DNA of 50,467 nucleotides from NCBI GenBank assembly GCA_017651315.1, contig JAGCDE010000054.1, positions 1 to 50,467 on the forward strand, in the 5' to 3' direction. This stretch comes from Bacteroidaceae bacterium (GTDB lineage Bacteria > Bacteroidota > Bacteroidia > Bacteroidales > Bacteroidaceae). Positions within the stretch are counted from its first letter, which is position 1, and the number at the start of each line of letters is the position of its first letter. The notes under the pieces are model-generated. The model saw only the letters and a list, made by a program, of their open reading frames with translations. It had not been told where the DNA came from and searched no databases. The translations under genes were made by a program, and so were the position numbers. This document shows positions 6,852 to 16,453 of the stretch, one piece after another.

Positions 6852-9242
6852 ATGCAAAGGAGAGTAATCATGTCAGTAATCCTGACCTTATGTGTGACAG
6901 CTATCCATGCTGTGGACCTGACTAAGGCTACAATTGTCTATAACCCCAAGGACCCGGCACTGGCAGGACAGATGGCAGGGGTGCTGGCCGATGATATAGA
7001 GCGTGTGTCGGGCGTAAGACCTGAAGTAGCTACACTGAAATCAAAAGGTCAGAATGTGATTCTGGCTACTGCAAAGAATACCGGCCGCCATAAGGAACTG
7101 CGCGGCAAGTGGGAGTGTTATGCCATTGATACGGATGTCGATAACATCTATATTACCGGGTCCGACGCCAGAGGCCTTGCATACGGTGTATTCCACATAA
7201 GCGAGCAGATAGGCGTGAATCCCTGGTACTGGTTTGCCGATGTGCCTGTAAATAAAAAATCAGCCAAGAAGGTGGAGGACTTTAATGAGAACTATGTAAG
7301 TAATTCTCCTACAATAAAATATCGCGGGGTGTTCCTGAATGATGAGGACTGGGGCCTCAAGACATGGGCCGAGCATACGTATGAGAAGGAACTCGGTGAC
7401 ATCGGCCCCAGGACATACGACAGGATATGTGAGCTGATCCTCCGCCTCAAGGGCAATATGCTCGCGCCGGCCATGCACTCCTGCACAGGCGCGTTTTACA
7501 GTCATCCCGAGAGTCAGGTGGTGGCCGACAAATGGGGGATTATGATTACCACCAGCCATTGTGAGCCGTTGCTGTTCAATAATGCCGCCCTGTCGGAGTG
7601 GGACAAGGAGCGTGACGGCGAGTGGAACTATGAGACCAACAGCGCGACCATCATCAGGAAACTGGATGACCGCATCCGCGAGACAGCACAGTATGACAAC
7701 ATCTACACTATGGGCATGCGCGGACTTCATGATGAGGCCATGCACGGGAGCAGTGACCCAAGAGACCGTGCCCGTACCCTTGAGAAAGTGTTCAGCGAGC
7801 AGCGCTCCATCCTTGAGAAATACAAGAAGAAGCCGTCCCGACAGCTACCTCAGATATTTGTACCCTACAAGGAGACCCTTGACATTTACGATGCCGGACT
7901 GCGCGTGCCCGATGACATTACGCTTGTGTGGCCCGATGACAACTACGGCTATATGAAACGCGTAAGCAATGCTGAGGAGCAGAAACGCAGCGGTGGAAGC
8001 GGTGTATATTACCATATCAGTTATTGCGGCGTGCCTCATGATAACCTTTGGATATCGACCACAGCCCCGATGCTTATGTATGAGGAGCTGCTCAAGGCCT
8101 ATACCGCCGGTGCCGACCGCTACTGGCTGCTCAACGTGGGGGACATCAAGCCCATGGAGATAGAGATGACTATGTTCATGGAGATGGCGTATAACTTCGA
8201 TGCGTTCACGTATGATAATGTCAACAAGTGGCAGGCCAGGTGGCTGACGGGGATTTTCGGCGATGATGACGATGAAATGGAACCCGTGTTCCAGAATATC
8301 CTTGACCATTATTACCGTCTGGCCTGGGACCGCAAGCCTGAGTTCATGGGCTATGAGATGGAGTGGGATTCCCCCAATTACAGCCGTCTGTATGACACCG
8401 ACTTCTCATTTGAGACCGGCAGCGCCCAGAAACGCCTTGTGGAGTATCAGGACATCTGTTTTGATTATGATGTGCTTGAAGGGTCGGTCTATCCTGAATA
8501 TGTACCGGCCCTGTTCCAGATGCTTGGCTACAGTCTGCATTCGGCCTATCAGATGAACCGCAAGTTCCTCTACACTCAGGCCAACCATGAAACCGGCAAT
8601 GTGCTGTATGCCTATCAGGCAAATCACGCCATGAATGAACTGGACAATCTGCTGGAGCGCTACAACACCCAGTTAGACGGCAAGTGGAACCAGATGATAT
8701 CGGAGATTACTCCAGGATATACAGCGCTTTACCAGAACCGTCCCGAATACGTTGAGGAGCCGACAACCCGTTTCCGTCTGCCCGACAACCAGCGTCATCC
8801 GGAGTTCAGCAACAAGATAGACCTGACAGGGCTGACGCTAACCCCGCCGTTCCGTATGCTTGAGGGCATCGGCACAGACTGGAAGGCGCTCCAGATGGGA
8901 CAGCCGCTTGATTTTGAGACCCTTGGTTCCATCAGCATTCCCATCCCGGCAGAGTATATCGGAAGCAATGCGGACTCTGTAACCATCTGCATATCGGTGG
9001 TTCCGCTATGGCCTGTGGCGTATGACAGGAGCAACCGCTTCGGCGTAAGTGTGGATGGCTGTGCTCCGGTGTTATGCGAGAACAGGTTCCAGGAGTGGGG
9101 GCGCGAGTGGAAGATCCAGGTGCTTGAGAACCGCAAGGAGTTCGTGATGACTCTGCCTTTGGACAGGAAACAGAAAGGTCACGCCATCACGCTCTCCATA
9201 ATCGATCCCGGACAGATTATCCAGAAGATTACTGTCCGATAG
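6852..9242 (+). CDS. GH115 alpha-glucuronidase, secreted
   Basis: A 796-residue protein with a Sec signal (MQRRVIMSVILTLCVTAIHA) and family-wide GH115 features: GSDARGLAYGVFHISEQIGV at about 103-122, NPWYWFADVPV, YRGVFLNDEDWGL at 158-169, ILRLKGNMLAPAMH, and TMGMRGLHDEAM. GH115 enzymes remove glucuronic acid or 4-O-methylglucuronic acid from internal xylose units of glucuronoxylan. The first ATG is preferred over the one at 6870 because it supplies the basic residues of the signal. The last ~120 residues form a separate beta-rich C-terminal module. The gene is alone on this strand; its end overlaps the convergent lipoprotein gene by 14 bases. Cell location: periplasm or outer surface; no lipobox. 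Confidence 0.93.
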   Translation: MQRRVIMSVILTLCVTAIHAVDLTKATIVYNPKDPALAGQMAGVLADDIERVSGVRPEVATLKSKGQNVILATAKNTGRHKELRGKWECYAIDTDVDNIYITGSDARGLAYGVFHISEQIGVNPWYWFADVPVNKKSAKKVEDFNENYVSNSPTIKYRGVFLNDEDWGLKTWAEHTYEKELGDIGPRTYDRICELILRLKGNMLAPAMHSCTGAFYSHPESQVVADKWGIMITTSHCEPLLFNNAALSEWDKERDGEWNYETNSATIIRKLDDRIRETAQYDNIYTMGMRGLHDEAMHGSSDPRDRARTLEKVFSEQRSILEKYKKKPSRQLPQIFVPYKETLDIYDAGLRVPDDITLVWPDDNYGYMKRVSNAEEQKRSGGSGVYYHISYCGVPHDNLWISTTAPMLMYEELLKAYTAGADRYWLLNVGDIKPMEIEMTMFMEMAYNFDAFTYDNVNKWQARWLTGIFGDDDDEMEPVFQNILDHYYRLAWDRKPEFMGYEMEWDSPNYSRLYDTDFSFETGSAQKRLVEYQDICFDYDVLEGSVYPEYVPALFQMLGYSLHSAYQMNRKFLYTQANHETGNVLYAYQANHAMNELDNLLERYNTQLDGKWNQMISEITPGYTALYQNRPEYVEEPTTRFRLPDNQRHPEFSNKIDLTGLTLTPPFRMLEGIGTDWKALQMGQPLDFETLGSISIPIPAEYIGSNADSVTICISVVPLWPVAYDRSNRFGVSVDGCAPVLCENRFQEWGREWKIQVLENRKEFVMTLPLDRKQKGHAITLSIIDPGQIIQKITVR

Positions 9243-9693
9243 CCTTGCCGTGGTATGATGTGGGAGTCGAGCCGAAATTGAGTGAGAAAGTAAGCTCGTC
9301 ACCTGCTATTTCACCTACAAAACCGGTGACTGTATAATTGGGATATTCACCGCCCATTGCCAACGGCACCACTCTTGGACAGGATAGCGCAGCGCCTTTT
9401 TCTGTCTTCTTCACGATGATGCCGGGCACGGTTACATCAATGGTCAAGGGCATACGGGGTGAGAACTTGACCTGATAAAGGGTGATGGATGCGGAATCGG
9501 CTTTCTCTGTCGAGGAATAGCTGACCTTAATGTTTTCATTATCGAATTTTCCGCTTGAAGCATCCACTGTCAGTGTGCCTGAATAATCGGTACTCGCAAT
9601 GATGGTCTTGACATCATCGTCCTCTTTCTCATTTTTGTCGCAACCCACAATAATTGCCGCTAAGGCAAGCATAAGGAAAAAAGTCTTCTTCAT
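9229..9693 (-). CDS. Calycin-like beta-barrel lipoprotein
   Basis: A 154-residue lipoprotein: signal MKKTFFLMLALAAIIVGC with a cysteine at 18. The mature part has the pattern of the Bacteroidales calycin-like family: a 'YSGTLTV' opening strand, 'SASITLYQVKFSPRMPLTID' in the middle, and 'LTFSLNFGSTPTSYHGKAIG' at the end. The gene starts 3 bases after the stop of the TonB-dependent receptor and is surely cotranscribed, so it may be a surface binding partner of that receptor. Ligand unknown. Its 3' end overlaps the convergent GH115 gene. Confidence 0.8.
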   Translation of the reverse strand: MKKTFFLMLALAAIIVGCDKNEKEDDDVKTIIASTDYSGTLTVDASSGKFDNENIKVSYSSTEKADSASITLYQVKFSPRMPLTIDVTVPGIIVKKTEKGAALSCPRVVPLAMGGEYPNYTVTGFVGEIAGDELTFSLNFGSTPTSYHGKAIGQ

Positions 9694-9696
9694 TGT

Positions 9697-11916
9697 TTAT
9701 AGTTTGATTGTTATACCAGTCATTATTATTCTCGGTTTGACCGATGCAAAGAACTCATTGCCCATCGATTTGAAATAGAAGCTGCGCCCGGACTTGTCCG
9801 TCAGGTTCTCCCCGCGCACATAAAACTCCCATCTGCCCGAAACCAGTGCCATACGGCCGTTAGCCCTGATACTGAACGGCTCCCGCCTTGTTCCGGATTC
9901 ATCCCAGTTGAACGGACCTGCACCGTTCAGGGATGCATCTATGTCTATAGTCTTGTCGTTTATCGCAAGACTGTATCCCATGCTCATGTACAAGGTGTGT
10001 TCCGGTACGTACGGGATGCGGTTGCCGGAATAGTCGCTGTTGCCGTCATTGAAGCGGGTGAACCTTGCATCGCACCATGACCATGACAACTGTGACCGGA
10101 AACGTCCCGGATTCCAGCCAAGTTCAGCCTCCACGCCATAGCTGCGGCTGCGGCCTGCATTGGTCATCATCCGGCCGGTTGACATTCCCGGCGGGAACAC
10201 TGTGAGCTGCTGGTTATGCACATTTATGCAGTAGGTGGCCAATGACGCCCGCACGGAGCCCTTGTGCAGACGTGTCCCGGCCTCCATGTTCCAGGCTGTC
10301 TCAGGATCGTATTCCGTGTTCCCGGCCGATACCGAAACGAACTGCCTGTCAAGATGAACGCCAAGATCCTCCATCAGAGCGTTCATGGTCATGTTCTGCA
10401 GGATATCGGAGAAAATCTGCGTGTTGAATCCTCCGGCCCGATACCCTTTGGAGAGTGTCGAATAGATAATAACCGCGTCCGATGCCCTGAACAGTGCCGA
10501 CAGCTTGGGGATTACCTCAATGCGCTTATGGCCTACAGAACCATTGTACGGAACCGACAGTTCCCTGTCCGCTGCCATGATGGGCACAAAACGGTAGAGC
10601 AGACGTGTCATACAGTCATAATCCATGTTACCGCCTTCAAAGTCCATACGTAATCCGGCGGTGAACAGCCATCGCTCCATATCAAAGACCGACTCGTGGA
10701 ATAATGCCGCATTCCATGTATCAATCATGAAATCCGAATAGACAGGAATCTCATTGTCGGAAATGGTGAGATAGCCGATATCCGTGGGGATATGGCTGTT
10801 CGCGTTGTTCAGCATGAGACTCTCTATGCCTTCACGCTTGAACACCACAGGGGCGTGCATGCTGTTCCGTTTATAGAATGAGAATATTCCTGTCATAGGT
10901 TGCCATGCCGCGTCTGTATCCGCCCTGCGCAGCGAAAGCTCCATTGTCCCTGCACCGCTCAACTGCCTTTGCTGCAACGTGAATATGGAATGTTCCGTGT
11001 AATCCTGATCCATAAGCATGTCATCGGCAAGCAGCTGTACAGATGCTGTGGCATCGGTTATCACGGCATAACCGTGGTAGCGGAACCTGTAGCCGTCAAT
11101 GACGGACAGCCTGCTGTAACCTGCTTCGTCATTGTACGATACGGGACGAAGCGTGTCATTCTTCCACTGTCCGTACGCAAAGCCTCCTTCACGGGATATG
11201 CAGGACATCAGGAGATTGCTCATCATGATACGCTCCCCGTAATGACGCTCCCATCTCCAGCGGAGTGAGAGGCCGTCGTACGGATCACAGCTGCTGTTCT
11301 TGAAAGTGTTCCGGAAATAGCCGTCGGTATGCCTGTATGTGGCTGACAACGCATTGTTGCCCAATATCATGGATGCACCGGCTCTCACTGTGCCGGCGGT
11401 ACCATATTCAACATTTATGACCGGATCGGAATCATCCGTCGGTGACAGAGTGGAGAGTGAAAGGACTCCGCCCATTGCATTGCGGCCATAAAGCGTACCC
11501 TGAGGCCCTCGCAGAACCTTGACGCTGTTTATGCCTTCCCAGTCGGAATCGTATGCGTTCTTGTCCAGGACAGGGATGCCGTCAATGTATAGTCCCATTA
11601 CAGGGTTTTCCATCCTGGAACCCAATCCACGCATATATATGGTCGATGTCAGTGAGGCTCCGTAGTCCGGAATATGCAGTCCGGGGATTATTTGGGAGAG
11701 AGTATTAGGACGATACTTGCCTTCCCTTTGCAGCGACACCTGAGAAATGGACGATACGGCCGACGGTAAGTGCCCGACAGATACCGGTTCCTTGGCCGCG
11801 GTTATTATGATATCCGGAATATGATGGGTAAGAGTATCACCTGACGGCGATACGAATGTCAATAACGATAAGAGGAAAGTTGTCATTGCAGATGCAAAGG
11901 TCTGCAAAAACATCAT
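9697..11916 (-). CDS. TonB-dependent outer-membrane receptor
   Basis: A 739-residue protein with signal peptide, a plug domain (about residues 40-155: PDIIITAAKEPVSVGHLPSA, MGLYIDGIPV, VKVLRGPQGTLYGRNAMGGV) and a 22-strand-type barrel. It lacks the N-terminal CarboxypepD_reg extension of SusC proteins and there is no SusD next to it, so it is better compared with siderophore, vitamin or metal transporters. The VLRGPQGTLYGRNAMGG motif is the strongest family mark. It lies between an AraC regulator (27 bases upstream) and a calycin-like lipoprotein (3 bases downstream) in one operon. Substrate cannot be read from the sequence. Confidence 0.9.
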   Translation of the reverse strand: MMFLQTFASAMTTFLLSLLTFVSPSGDTLTHHIPDIIITAAKEPVSVGHLPSAVSSISQVSLQREGKYRPNTLSQIIPGLHIPDYGASLTSTIYMRGLGSRMENPVMGLYIDGIPVLDKNAYDSDWEGINSVKVLRGPQGTLYGRNAMGGVLSLSTLSPTDDSDPVINVEYGTAGTVRAGASMILGNNALSATYRHTDGYFRNTFKNSSCDPYDGLSLRWRWERHYGERIMMSNLLMSCISREGGFAYGQWKNDTLRPVSYNDEAGYSRLSVIDGYRFRYHGYAVITDATASVQLLADDMLMDQDYTEHSIFTLQQRQLSGAGTMELSLRRADTDAAWQPMTGIFSFYKRNSMHAPVVFKREGIESLMLNNANSHIPTDIGYLTISDNEIPVYSDFMIDTWNAALFHESVFDMERWLFTAGLRMDFEGGNMDYDCMTRLLYRFVPIMAADRELSVPYNGSVGHKRIEVIPKLSALFRASDAVIIYSTLSKGYRAGGFNTQIFSDILQNMTMNALMEDLGVHLDRQFVSVSAGNTEYDPETAWNMEAGTRLHKGSVRASLATYCINVHNQQLTVFPPGMSTGRMMTNAGRSRSYGVEAELGWNPGRFRSQLSWSWCDARFTRFNDGNSDYSGNRIPYVPEHTLYMSMGYSLAINDKTIDIDASLNGAGPFNWDESGTRREPFSIRANGRMALVSGRWEFYVRGENLTDKSGRSFYFKSMGNEFFASVKPRIIMTGITIKL

Positions 11917-11943
11917 CCTGTTTTAGAACTGAGAATGCAATAA

Positions 11944-12750
11944 TTAGGATTTTTCTTGCATCGCTTTCCGGAAGTCGGTGGGAGTCTGACCCGTCTCCCT
12001 TTTGAAGAAACGGGCAAAGTATGACTGGTCCTCAAGACCTACAGCTGCCGCCACGTCAATCACCGGCAGTGATGTGTCGGCCAACAGACGTTTGGCTTTG
12101 ACAATCCGCACGGAATCTATCCATTTCCCGACGCTTCGGCCTGTAAACTGCTTGACCTGACGGCTCAGGTGGTTTACACTTATTCCAGCCTCCCGGGCGT
12201 ATGATTCCAGAGTGCCGGCGGCCTTATCAGGGCTGAATACGGACTCCATGAAAAGGTTCACGTTATCGGGCACGGCAACAGGTTTGCCGGACTTGACACG
12301 TGAAAGGAACAGATCCAATGCTTTCTCTATGAAAATCTCGTCACCCTTCTCAAATGAGGTCATAATCATATTGAAGAGCTCACCCATAAAAACGCCTTCA
12401 TCAAACCAGAATGCCTGATGGACAGGCCTGGTCAGATACCGTAGCGGCTTCGTATCGGTAAGGAATGAGGTTGAGAAAGCTCCGGTGTAGCCGGTGGCAT
12501 CGCGGTAGTAACGTATGGAGAAGGGGCAATGCTCAGGAATTATGAGACTGTGACCGGGTTGGCACAGGTATGGGACACCTTCGGCCTCGACCAGGATCTC
12601 ACCCCGGGTTACGTATATGAAGCCTATCAGCGGAAACCTTGAAACCGGAATCTCTTCAGTTCCGGTTCTTCCTGCGGTGTCCATACGCCGGATAAAGAAC
12701 CGGCAGGATGTGAAATCTATGTCAGAATCCCAGTGTGGCTTAACTTGCAT
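11944..12750 (-). CDS. AraC-family transcriptional regulator
   Basis: A 268-residue regulator with a cupin-like N-terminal sensing domain (about 1-150, with GEILVEAEGVPYLCQPGHSL) and a C-terminal pair of helix-turn-helix motifs (about 165-262, including SYAREAGISVNHLSRQVKQF and DQSYFARFFKRETGQTPTDF). The second motif is the AraC signature. It is the first gene of an operon with the TonB-dependent receptor and probably activates it in response to a small ligand. No ligand can be named. Confidence 0.92.
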   Translation of the reverse strand: MQVKPHWDSDIDFTSCRFFIRRMDTAGRTGTEEIPVSRFPLIGFIYVTRGEILVEAEGVPYLCQPGHSLIIPEHCPFSIRYYRDATGYTGAFSTSFLTDTKPLRYLTRPVHQAFWFDEGVFMGELFNMIMTSFEKGDEIFIEKALDLFLSRVKSGKPVAVPDNVNLFMESVFSPDKAAGTLESYAREAGISVNHLSRQVKQFTGRSVGKWIDSVRIVKAKRLLADTSLPVIDVAAAVGLEDQSYFARFFKRETGQTPTDFRKAMQEKS

Positions 12751-12818
12751 TCCACGAAGATAAGATATGGTACGGAATCAGTGTAGATTGATGTCGGAAA
12801 TATCAACCAGATTGTTCA

Positions 12819-13277
12819 TTATCGCGTATTGTCAGAGCTTGTGCCGGAAAGCCTGGATATTATATCGTCCAGCATCTTGAACAGGGAGGGGAGGGTGTCC
12901 GGGGTGATGGTGTCACACATCACGGTACTGCCTGCCTTTTGCGGGACATCGGCCATCTGTTCCTGCAGGTGCACTCCTTTTTCAGTCAGCTTTACAATCA
13001 TCTGCCGGGCATCAACAGTGCCTTTTGTACGGGTCAGGATACCCTCAGCCTCCATGCGTTTGAGCAGGGGTGTCACAGTATTGGTCTCGAGCATGAGCCG
13101 TTTGGCTATGTCGTTGACAGGCTGGGCATCCTTCTCCCAGAGTACCAGCAGCACCAGATACTGAGGGTAGGTGAGTCCGTGTCCCGAAAGGATAGGGTAG
13201 TAGGCCTGCGTTATCAGGCGTGATGCAGTGTAAAGCCTGAAACAAAGCTGGTTGTCAAGCCTGAACTCTTCTTTCAT
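12819..13277 (-). CDS. MarR-family regulator, OhrR-like peroxide sensor
   Basis: A 152-residue winged-helix repressor. The N-terminus (RLDNQLCFRLYTASRLITQA, then HGLTYPQYLVLLVLWE) carries the OhrR signature, with the reactive cysteine at residue 12; in OhrR this cysteine is oxidised by organic hydroperoxides and releases DNA. The recognition region KRLMLETNTVTPLLKRMEAE and the wing with GTVDARQMIVKLTEKG follow. It starts 4 bases after the stop of the glutathione peroxidase gene, so sensor and enzyme form one transcript. A long inverted repeat around the promoter of that transcript is a candidate operator. Confidence 0.85.
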   Translation of the reverse strand: MKEEFRLDNQLCFRLYTASRLITQAYYPILSGHGLTYPQYLVLLVLWEKDAQPVNDIAKRLMLETNTVTPLLKRMEAEGILTRTKGTVDARQMIVKLTEKGVHLQEQMADVPQKAGSTVMCDTITPDTLPSLFKMLDDIISRLSGTSSDNTR

Positions 13278-13281
13278 GGGG

Positions 13282-13824
13282 TCACAGCATCTCTACTATA
13301 TCCTTCTCGATGTCTTGCGGTGTGGCGACCGGAGCATAACGCTTTACCACCGAACCGTCACGGTTTATCAGGAATTTGGTGAAGTTCCACAGGATGTCAC
13401 TCTCTTTCTCCACGCTCTTGCTGAGGGTCTTGAGCATCTTTTGCGTAGCCTTGGCCTTGAGTCCCCTGTACTCCTCGGCAGGAGCGGCCTCTTTGAGATA
13501 GGTATAGACAGGGTGCTCCTGTGCGCCGTTCACGTCAATCTTTTTCATGAGCGGGAATGTCACTCCGTGGTTCACGCGGCAGAACTCCTCGATCTCAGCG
13601 TCGCTGCCCGGCTCCTGATGTGCGAACTGGTCGCAGGGGAATCCTATAATGACCAGCCCCTGGTCCTTATATTTTCTGTAAAGAGCCTCCAATCCGTCAT
13701 ACTGCGGAGTGAAACCGCACTTTGACGCTGTGTTCACAACCATCAGAACCTTGCCCTCATACTGAGCCAAATCTGTCTCTATGCTCTTGTTGTTCAGAGC
13801 CTTGAAATCATAAATCTTTGCCAT
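13282..13824 (-). CDS. Glutathione peroxidase family protein (thiol peroxidase)
   Basis: A 180-residue cytosolic peroxidase of the GPx family. The peroxidatic cysteine is C36 in NTASKCGFTPQY, followed by GFPCDQFAHQEPG with the catalytic glutamine (the usual Asn before it is Asp here) and ILWNFTKFLINRDG with the conserved Trp-Asn. Bacterial GPx proteins of this cysteine type usually take electrons from thioredoxin. It is first in an operon with the OhrR-like regulator, behind a clear TATCTTTG promoter box, consistent with induction by peroxide. Confidence 0.92.
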   Translation of the reverse strand: MAKIYDFKALNNKSIETDLAQYEGKVLMVVNTASKCGFTPQYDGLEALYRKYKDQGLVIIGFPCDQFAHQEPGSDAEIEEFCRVNHGVTFPLMKKIDVNGAQEHPVYTYLKEAAPAEEYRGLKAKATQKMLKTLSKSVEKESDILWNFTKFLINRDGSVVKRYAPVATPQDIEKDIVEML

Positions 13825-13854
13825 AACCTTATGTTTTAACTGTTATTATATCGT

Positions 13855-13892
13855 TTGCGATACAAAGATAGGGCGAATAATTCATATCGCAA
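13855..13892 (-). promoter_or_regulatory. Promoter and candidate OhrR-type operator of the peroxidase operon
   Basis: The -7 box TATCTTTG (plus-strand 13863-13870) exactly matches TAnnTTTG and lies about 40 bases before the peroxidase start. Perfect 8-base inverted arms TTGCGATA (13855-13862) and TATCGCAA (13885-13892) flank it, extending to 10 of 11 matching bases. The upstream arm covers the -33 region. A repressor bound to both arms would block the promoter. Confidence 0.5.
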
Positions 13893-14192
13893 GCGACATT
13901 TTGATTATTTAACTTTTTCCATAGAGGATAGGGTGGTAGGAACAGATCAAGACAGATTCTAAGACAGACACTGATAATGACGGACGGAATGTCACCACGG
14001 TGAAACGCATAGAAAAACATTTACCCGAAATTTTTACTGAAATCACCTTCTGAACGGAATAATTATGTACCTTTATCATCGGTAATCATAGCGATAAGTT
14101 ACAGAGACTGTCAATTACTGCAATTTTATCGCTTTTTTATTACTAACTGATTAATAGTTATATCGTAGGATTCACGTTTATAGATTACAGAT
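13893..14192 (+). other. Intergenic region upstream of GH3 gene
   Basis: Three hundred bases between the divergent peroxidase promoter and the GH3 start. A TACCTTTA at 14068-14075 is one base off the -7 consensus and could drive the GH3 gene with a leader of about 110 bases. Nothing else recognisable. Confidence 0.3.
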
Positions 14193-16439
14193 ATGTACAA
14201 CAAGCCAAATCAGAAAGGTAACATCGGACTTGAAAAAAAGGGCAGACCGGTGGCCGGAATGACTGTAAGGGTTCTTATCCTGTCATTAGTGGCAGGACTG
14301 TTCCTTACTGCAGAAACCTATGCCCAGGAGTCGAAGGAAGCCGCTATGCACAAGAAGGCGGCCGAGTTAATATCCCAGATGACCCTCGATGAGAAAATCG
14401 GAATGATGATGAACAGCACTCCCGGAGTGGAGAGATTAGGAATCAAGCCATACGACTGGTGGAATGAAGCCCTTCACGGAGTGGCCCGCAACGGCCGTGC
14501 CACCGTTTTCCCCGAGCCTATAGGCCTGGGCGCCACATTCAATCCGGAGTTAGTCAGGAAGATTGGCGACATTGTTTCCGATGAGGGACGCGCCAAATTC
14601 GACAAGGCACGTGAAATGGAGAACTACAGCCGCTTCACAGGTCTGACCTTCTGGGCCCCTAACGTAAACATCTTCAGGGATCCCCGCTGGGGCCGCGGGA
14701 TGGAGACCTACGGAGAGGACCCGTTCCTCACCGGAACTCTCGGTTCGGCATACGTCAAGGGTATCCAGGGTGATGACCCTTTCTACCTGAAGGCAGCCGC
14801 CTGTGCAAAGCACTATGCAGTCCATTCCGGTCCTGAATCCGTCCGCCACAGCTTCAATGCCGTTCCATCCATACGTGATCTGTACGAGACCTATCTCCCT
14901 GCTTTCGAAAAGCTGGTCAAGGATGCCGATGTGGAGGTTGTCATGGGAGCCTACAACCGGGTGTTCGGTGAAAGCGCCTCCGGCAGCAAGTTCCTGCTCA
15001 CCGACCTGCTCCGCGACACATGGGGGTTCGACGGACATATTGTGTCCGACTGCGGTGCCATCGATGACATCTTCGGCGGCCACCACATCGCCAAGGATGC
15101 TGTCGAGGCCAGTGCCATCGCGATCAAGGCCGGCCTGAACCTGGAGTGCGGCAGTTCCTTCCGCAGCCTGAAGACCGCCATCGAGCGTGGGCTCCTCTCA
15201 GAGTCCGACATCGACAAGGCCCTTGAACCGCTGCTGATGACCCAGCTCAAGCTCGGCATCCTCTTCAACGACCCGGATTGCCCCTACTACGGGATTCCCG
15301 CCTCGGTCATCGGAAGTGCCGAGCACTTTGCCGTTGCCCGTCAGGCTGCCGTGGAGTCTATGGTTCTCCTCAAGAACGACAATGACCTCCTGCCGCTGCG
15401 CAAGGATATACGGAACGTTTACGTGACCGGAACCGCCGCCACTGACACATACTCCATGATGGGTAACTATTATGGCCTTTCCGACCACTACAGCACCTAT
15501 CTGCAGGGTATCATAAGCAAGGTCAGCGACGGCACCAATGTCAACTACAAGCCTGCATACACCATAGTTCCCACAAAGGACGTGAACCCCGGGAACTACG
15601 CCACGGCACAGGCTGCACAGGCTGACTACACCATAATGTTCATGGGCAACAACGGAACCACCGAGGGCGAGGAGAGTGACGCCATCAGTTCAGCCAGCGT
15701 AGGGGACCGCCTGAGCATAGACCTTCCCGAGAACCAGATGTCGTTCTTCAGGAGCGTAGTCAGGATGCGCCGGAGCAACAACCACCTCATTGTGGTCCTG
15801 ACCGGCGGAAGCCCCATCAATCTTCAGGAGATTGCAGCAGGTGCCGATGCCGTGATAATGGCCTGGTATCCCGGTCAGGAAGGTGGCGACGCCCTTGCGG
15901 AACTGCTTTTCGGAGAGAGGAATTTCAGCGGCAGGCTGCCTATCACATTCCCTGTCTCTTCACAGGAGCTCCCTGATTTCAGCGACTATACTATGAAGGG
16001 ACGTACCTACAAGTATATGACAGGCAATACCATGTATCCGTTCGGTTATGGCCTCTCATACGGCAGCAGCCAGTATGGTGACCTGACTCTTCTCACCAAG
16101 AAGCCCAAGCTCGGCAAGCCCGTGGATGTAGAGATACCTGTCACCAATACAGGCAAGGTGGAAAGGACAGAGACAGTGCAGCTCTATGTGTCAACACCCA
16201 ACGCAGGTCAGGGAGCACCCTTCAGCCAGCTTGTAGCCTTCGAGAGGATAACCCTCAAACCGGGCGAGAGCCGGACGGTACACTTTACCGTTGATCCGGA
16301 ACAGATGAAGGAGTTCCAGGATGACGGAAAGACAAAACTGCTCAAGGGTACTTACAGGATTACCGTAGGTGCGGCTTCTCCAACCGCAAGGACCGAGGAG
16401 CTGGGCGTTCCCCTCAAGAGCGTAAGTTTCAAATTGTAA
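14193..16439 (+). CDS. GH3 beta-xylosidase-type glycoside hydrolase, secreted
   Basis: A 748-residue family 3 enzyme. The N-terminal half has GVERLGIKPYDWWNEALHGV and VFPEPIGLGATFN, typical of the xylan 1,4-beta-xylosidase branch; the nucleophile is the Asp of HIVSDCGAIDDI (D286). The (alpha/beta)6 sandwich domain follows (VVLTGGSPINLQEI, AWYPGQEGGDALAELLFGE), then a fibronectin-like C-terminal domain (about 650-745). A PA14 insert is not present. The signal sequence is MTVRVLILSLVAGLFLTAET at residues 23-42, so either M1 or M23 could be the true start. It should release xylose from xylo-oligosaccharides in the periplasm, complementing the GH115 nearby. Confidence 0.9.
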   Translation: MYNKPNQKGNIGLEKKGRPVAGMTVRVLILSLVAGLFLTAETYAQESKEAAMHKKAAELISQMTLDEKIGMMMNSTPGVERLGIKPYDWWNEALHGVARNGRATVFPEPIGLGATFNPELVRKIGDIVSDEGRAKFDKAREMENYSRFTGLTFWAPNVNIFRDPRWGRGMETYGEDPFLTGTLGSAYVKGIQGDDPFYLKAAACAKHYAVHSGPESVRHSFNAVPSIRDLYETYLPAFEKLVKDADVEVVMGAYNRVFGESASGSKFLLTDLLRDTWGFDGHIVSDCGAIDDIFGGHHIAKDAVEASAIAIKAGLNLECGSSFRSLKTAIERGLLSESDIDKALEPLLMTQLKLGILFNDPDCPYYGIPASVIGSAEHFAVARQAAVESMVLLKNDNDLLPLRKDIRNVYVTGTAATDTYSMMGNYYGLSDHYSTYLQGIISKVSDGTNVNYKPAYTIVPTKDVNPGNYATAQAAQADYTIMFMGNNGTTEGEESDAISSASVGDRLSIDLPENQMSFFRSVVRMRRSNNHLIVVLTGGSPINLQEIAAGADAVIMAWYPGQEGGDALAELLFGERNFSGRLPITFPVSSQELPDFSDYTMKGRTYKYMTGNTMYPFGYGLSYGSSQYGDLTLLTKKPKLGKPVDVEIPVTNTGKVERTETVQLYVSTPNAGQGAPFSQLVAFERITLKPGESRTVHFTVDPEQMKEFQDDGKTKLLKGTYRITVGAASPTARTEELGVPLKSVSFKL

Positions 16440-16453
16440 GGCGTCAATACCTG

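Noticed and set aside
7260-7745. 161-codon frame antisense to GH115
   Set aside because: The plus-strand frame has clear GH115 motifs throughout; the antisense frame shows no domain or signal and is explained by codon bias.
9697-11916. Possible SusC of a polysaccharide utilisation locus
   Set aside because: No N-terminal CarboxypepD_reg domain and no SusD neighbour; general TonB-dependent receptor is the safer call.
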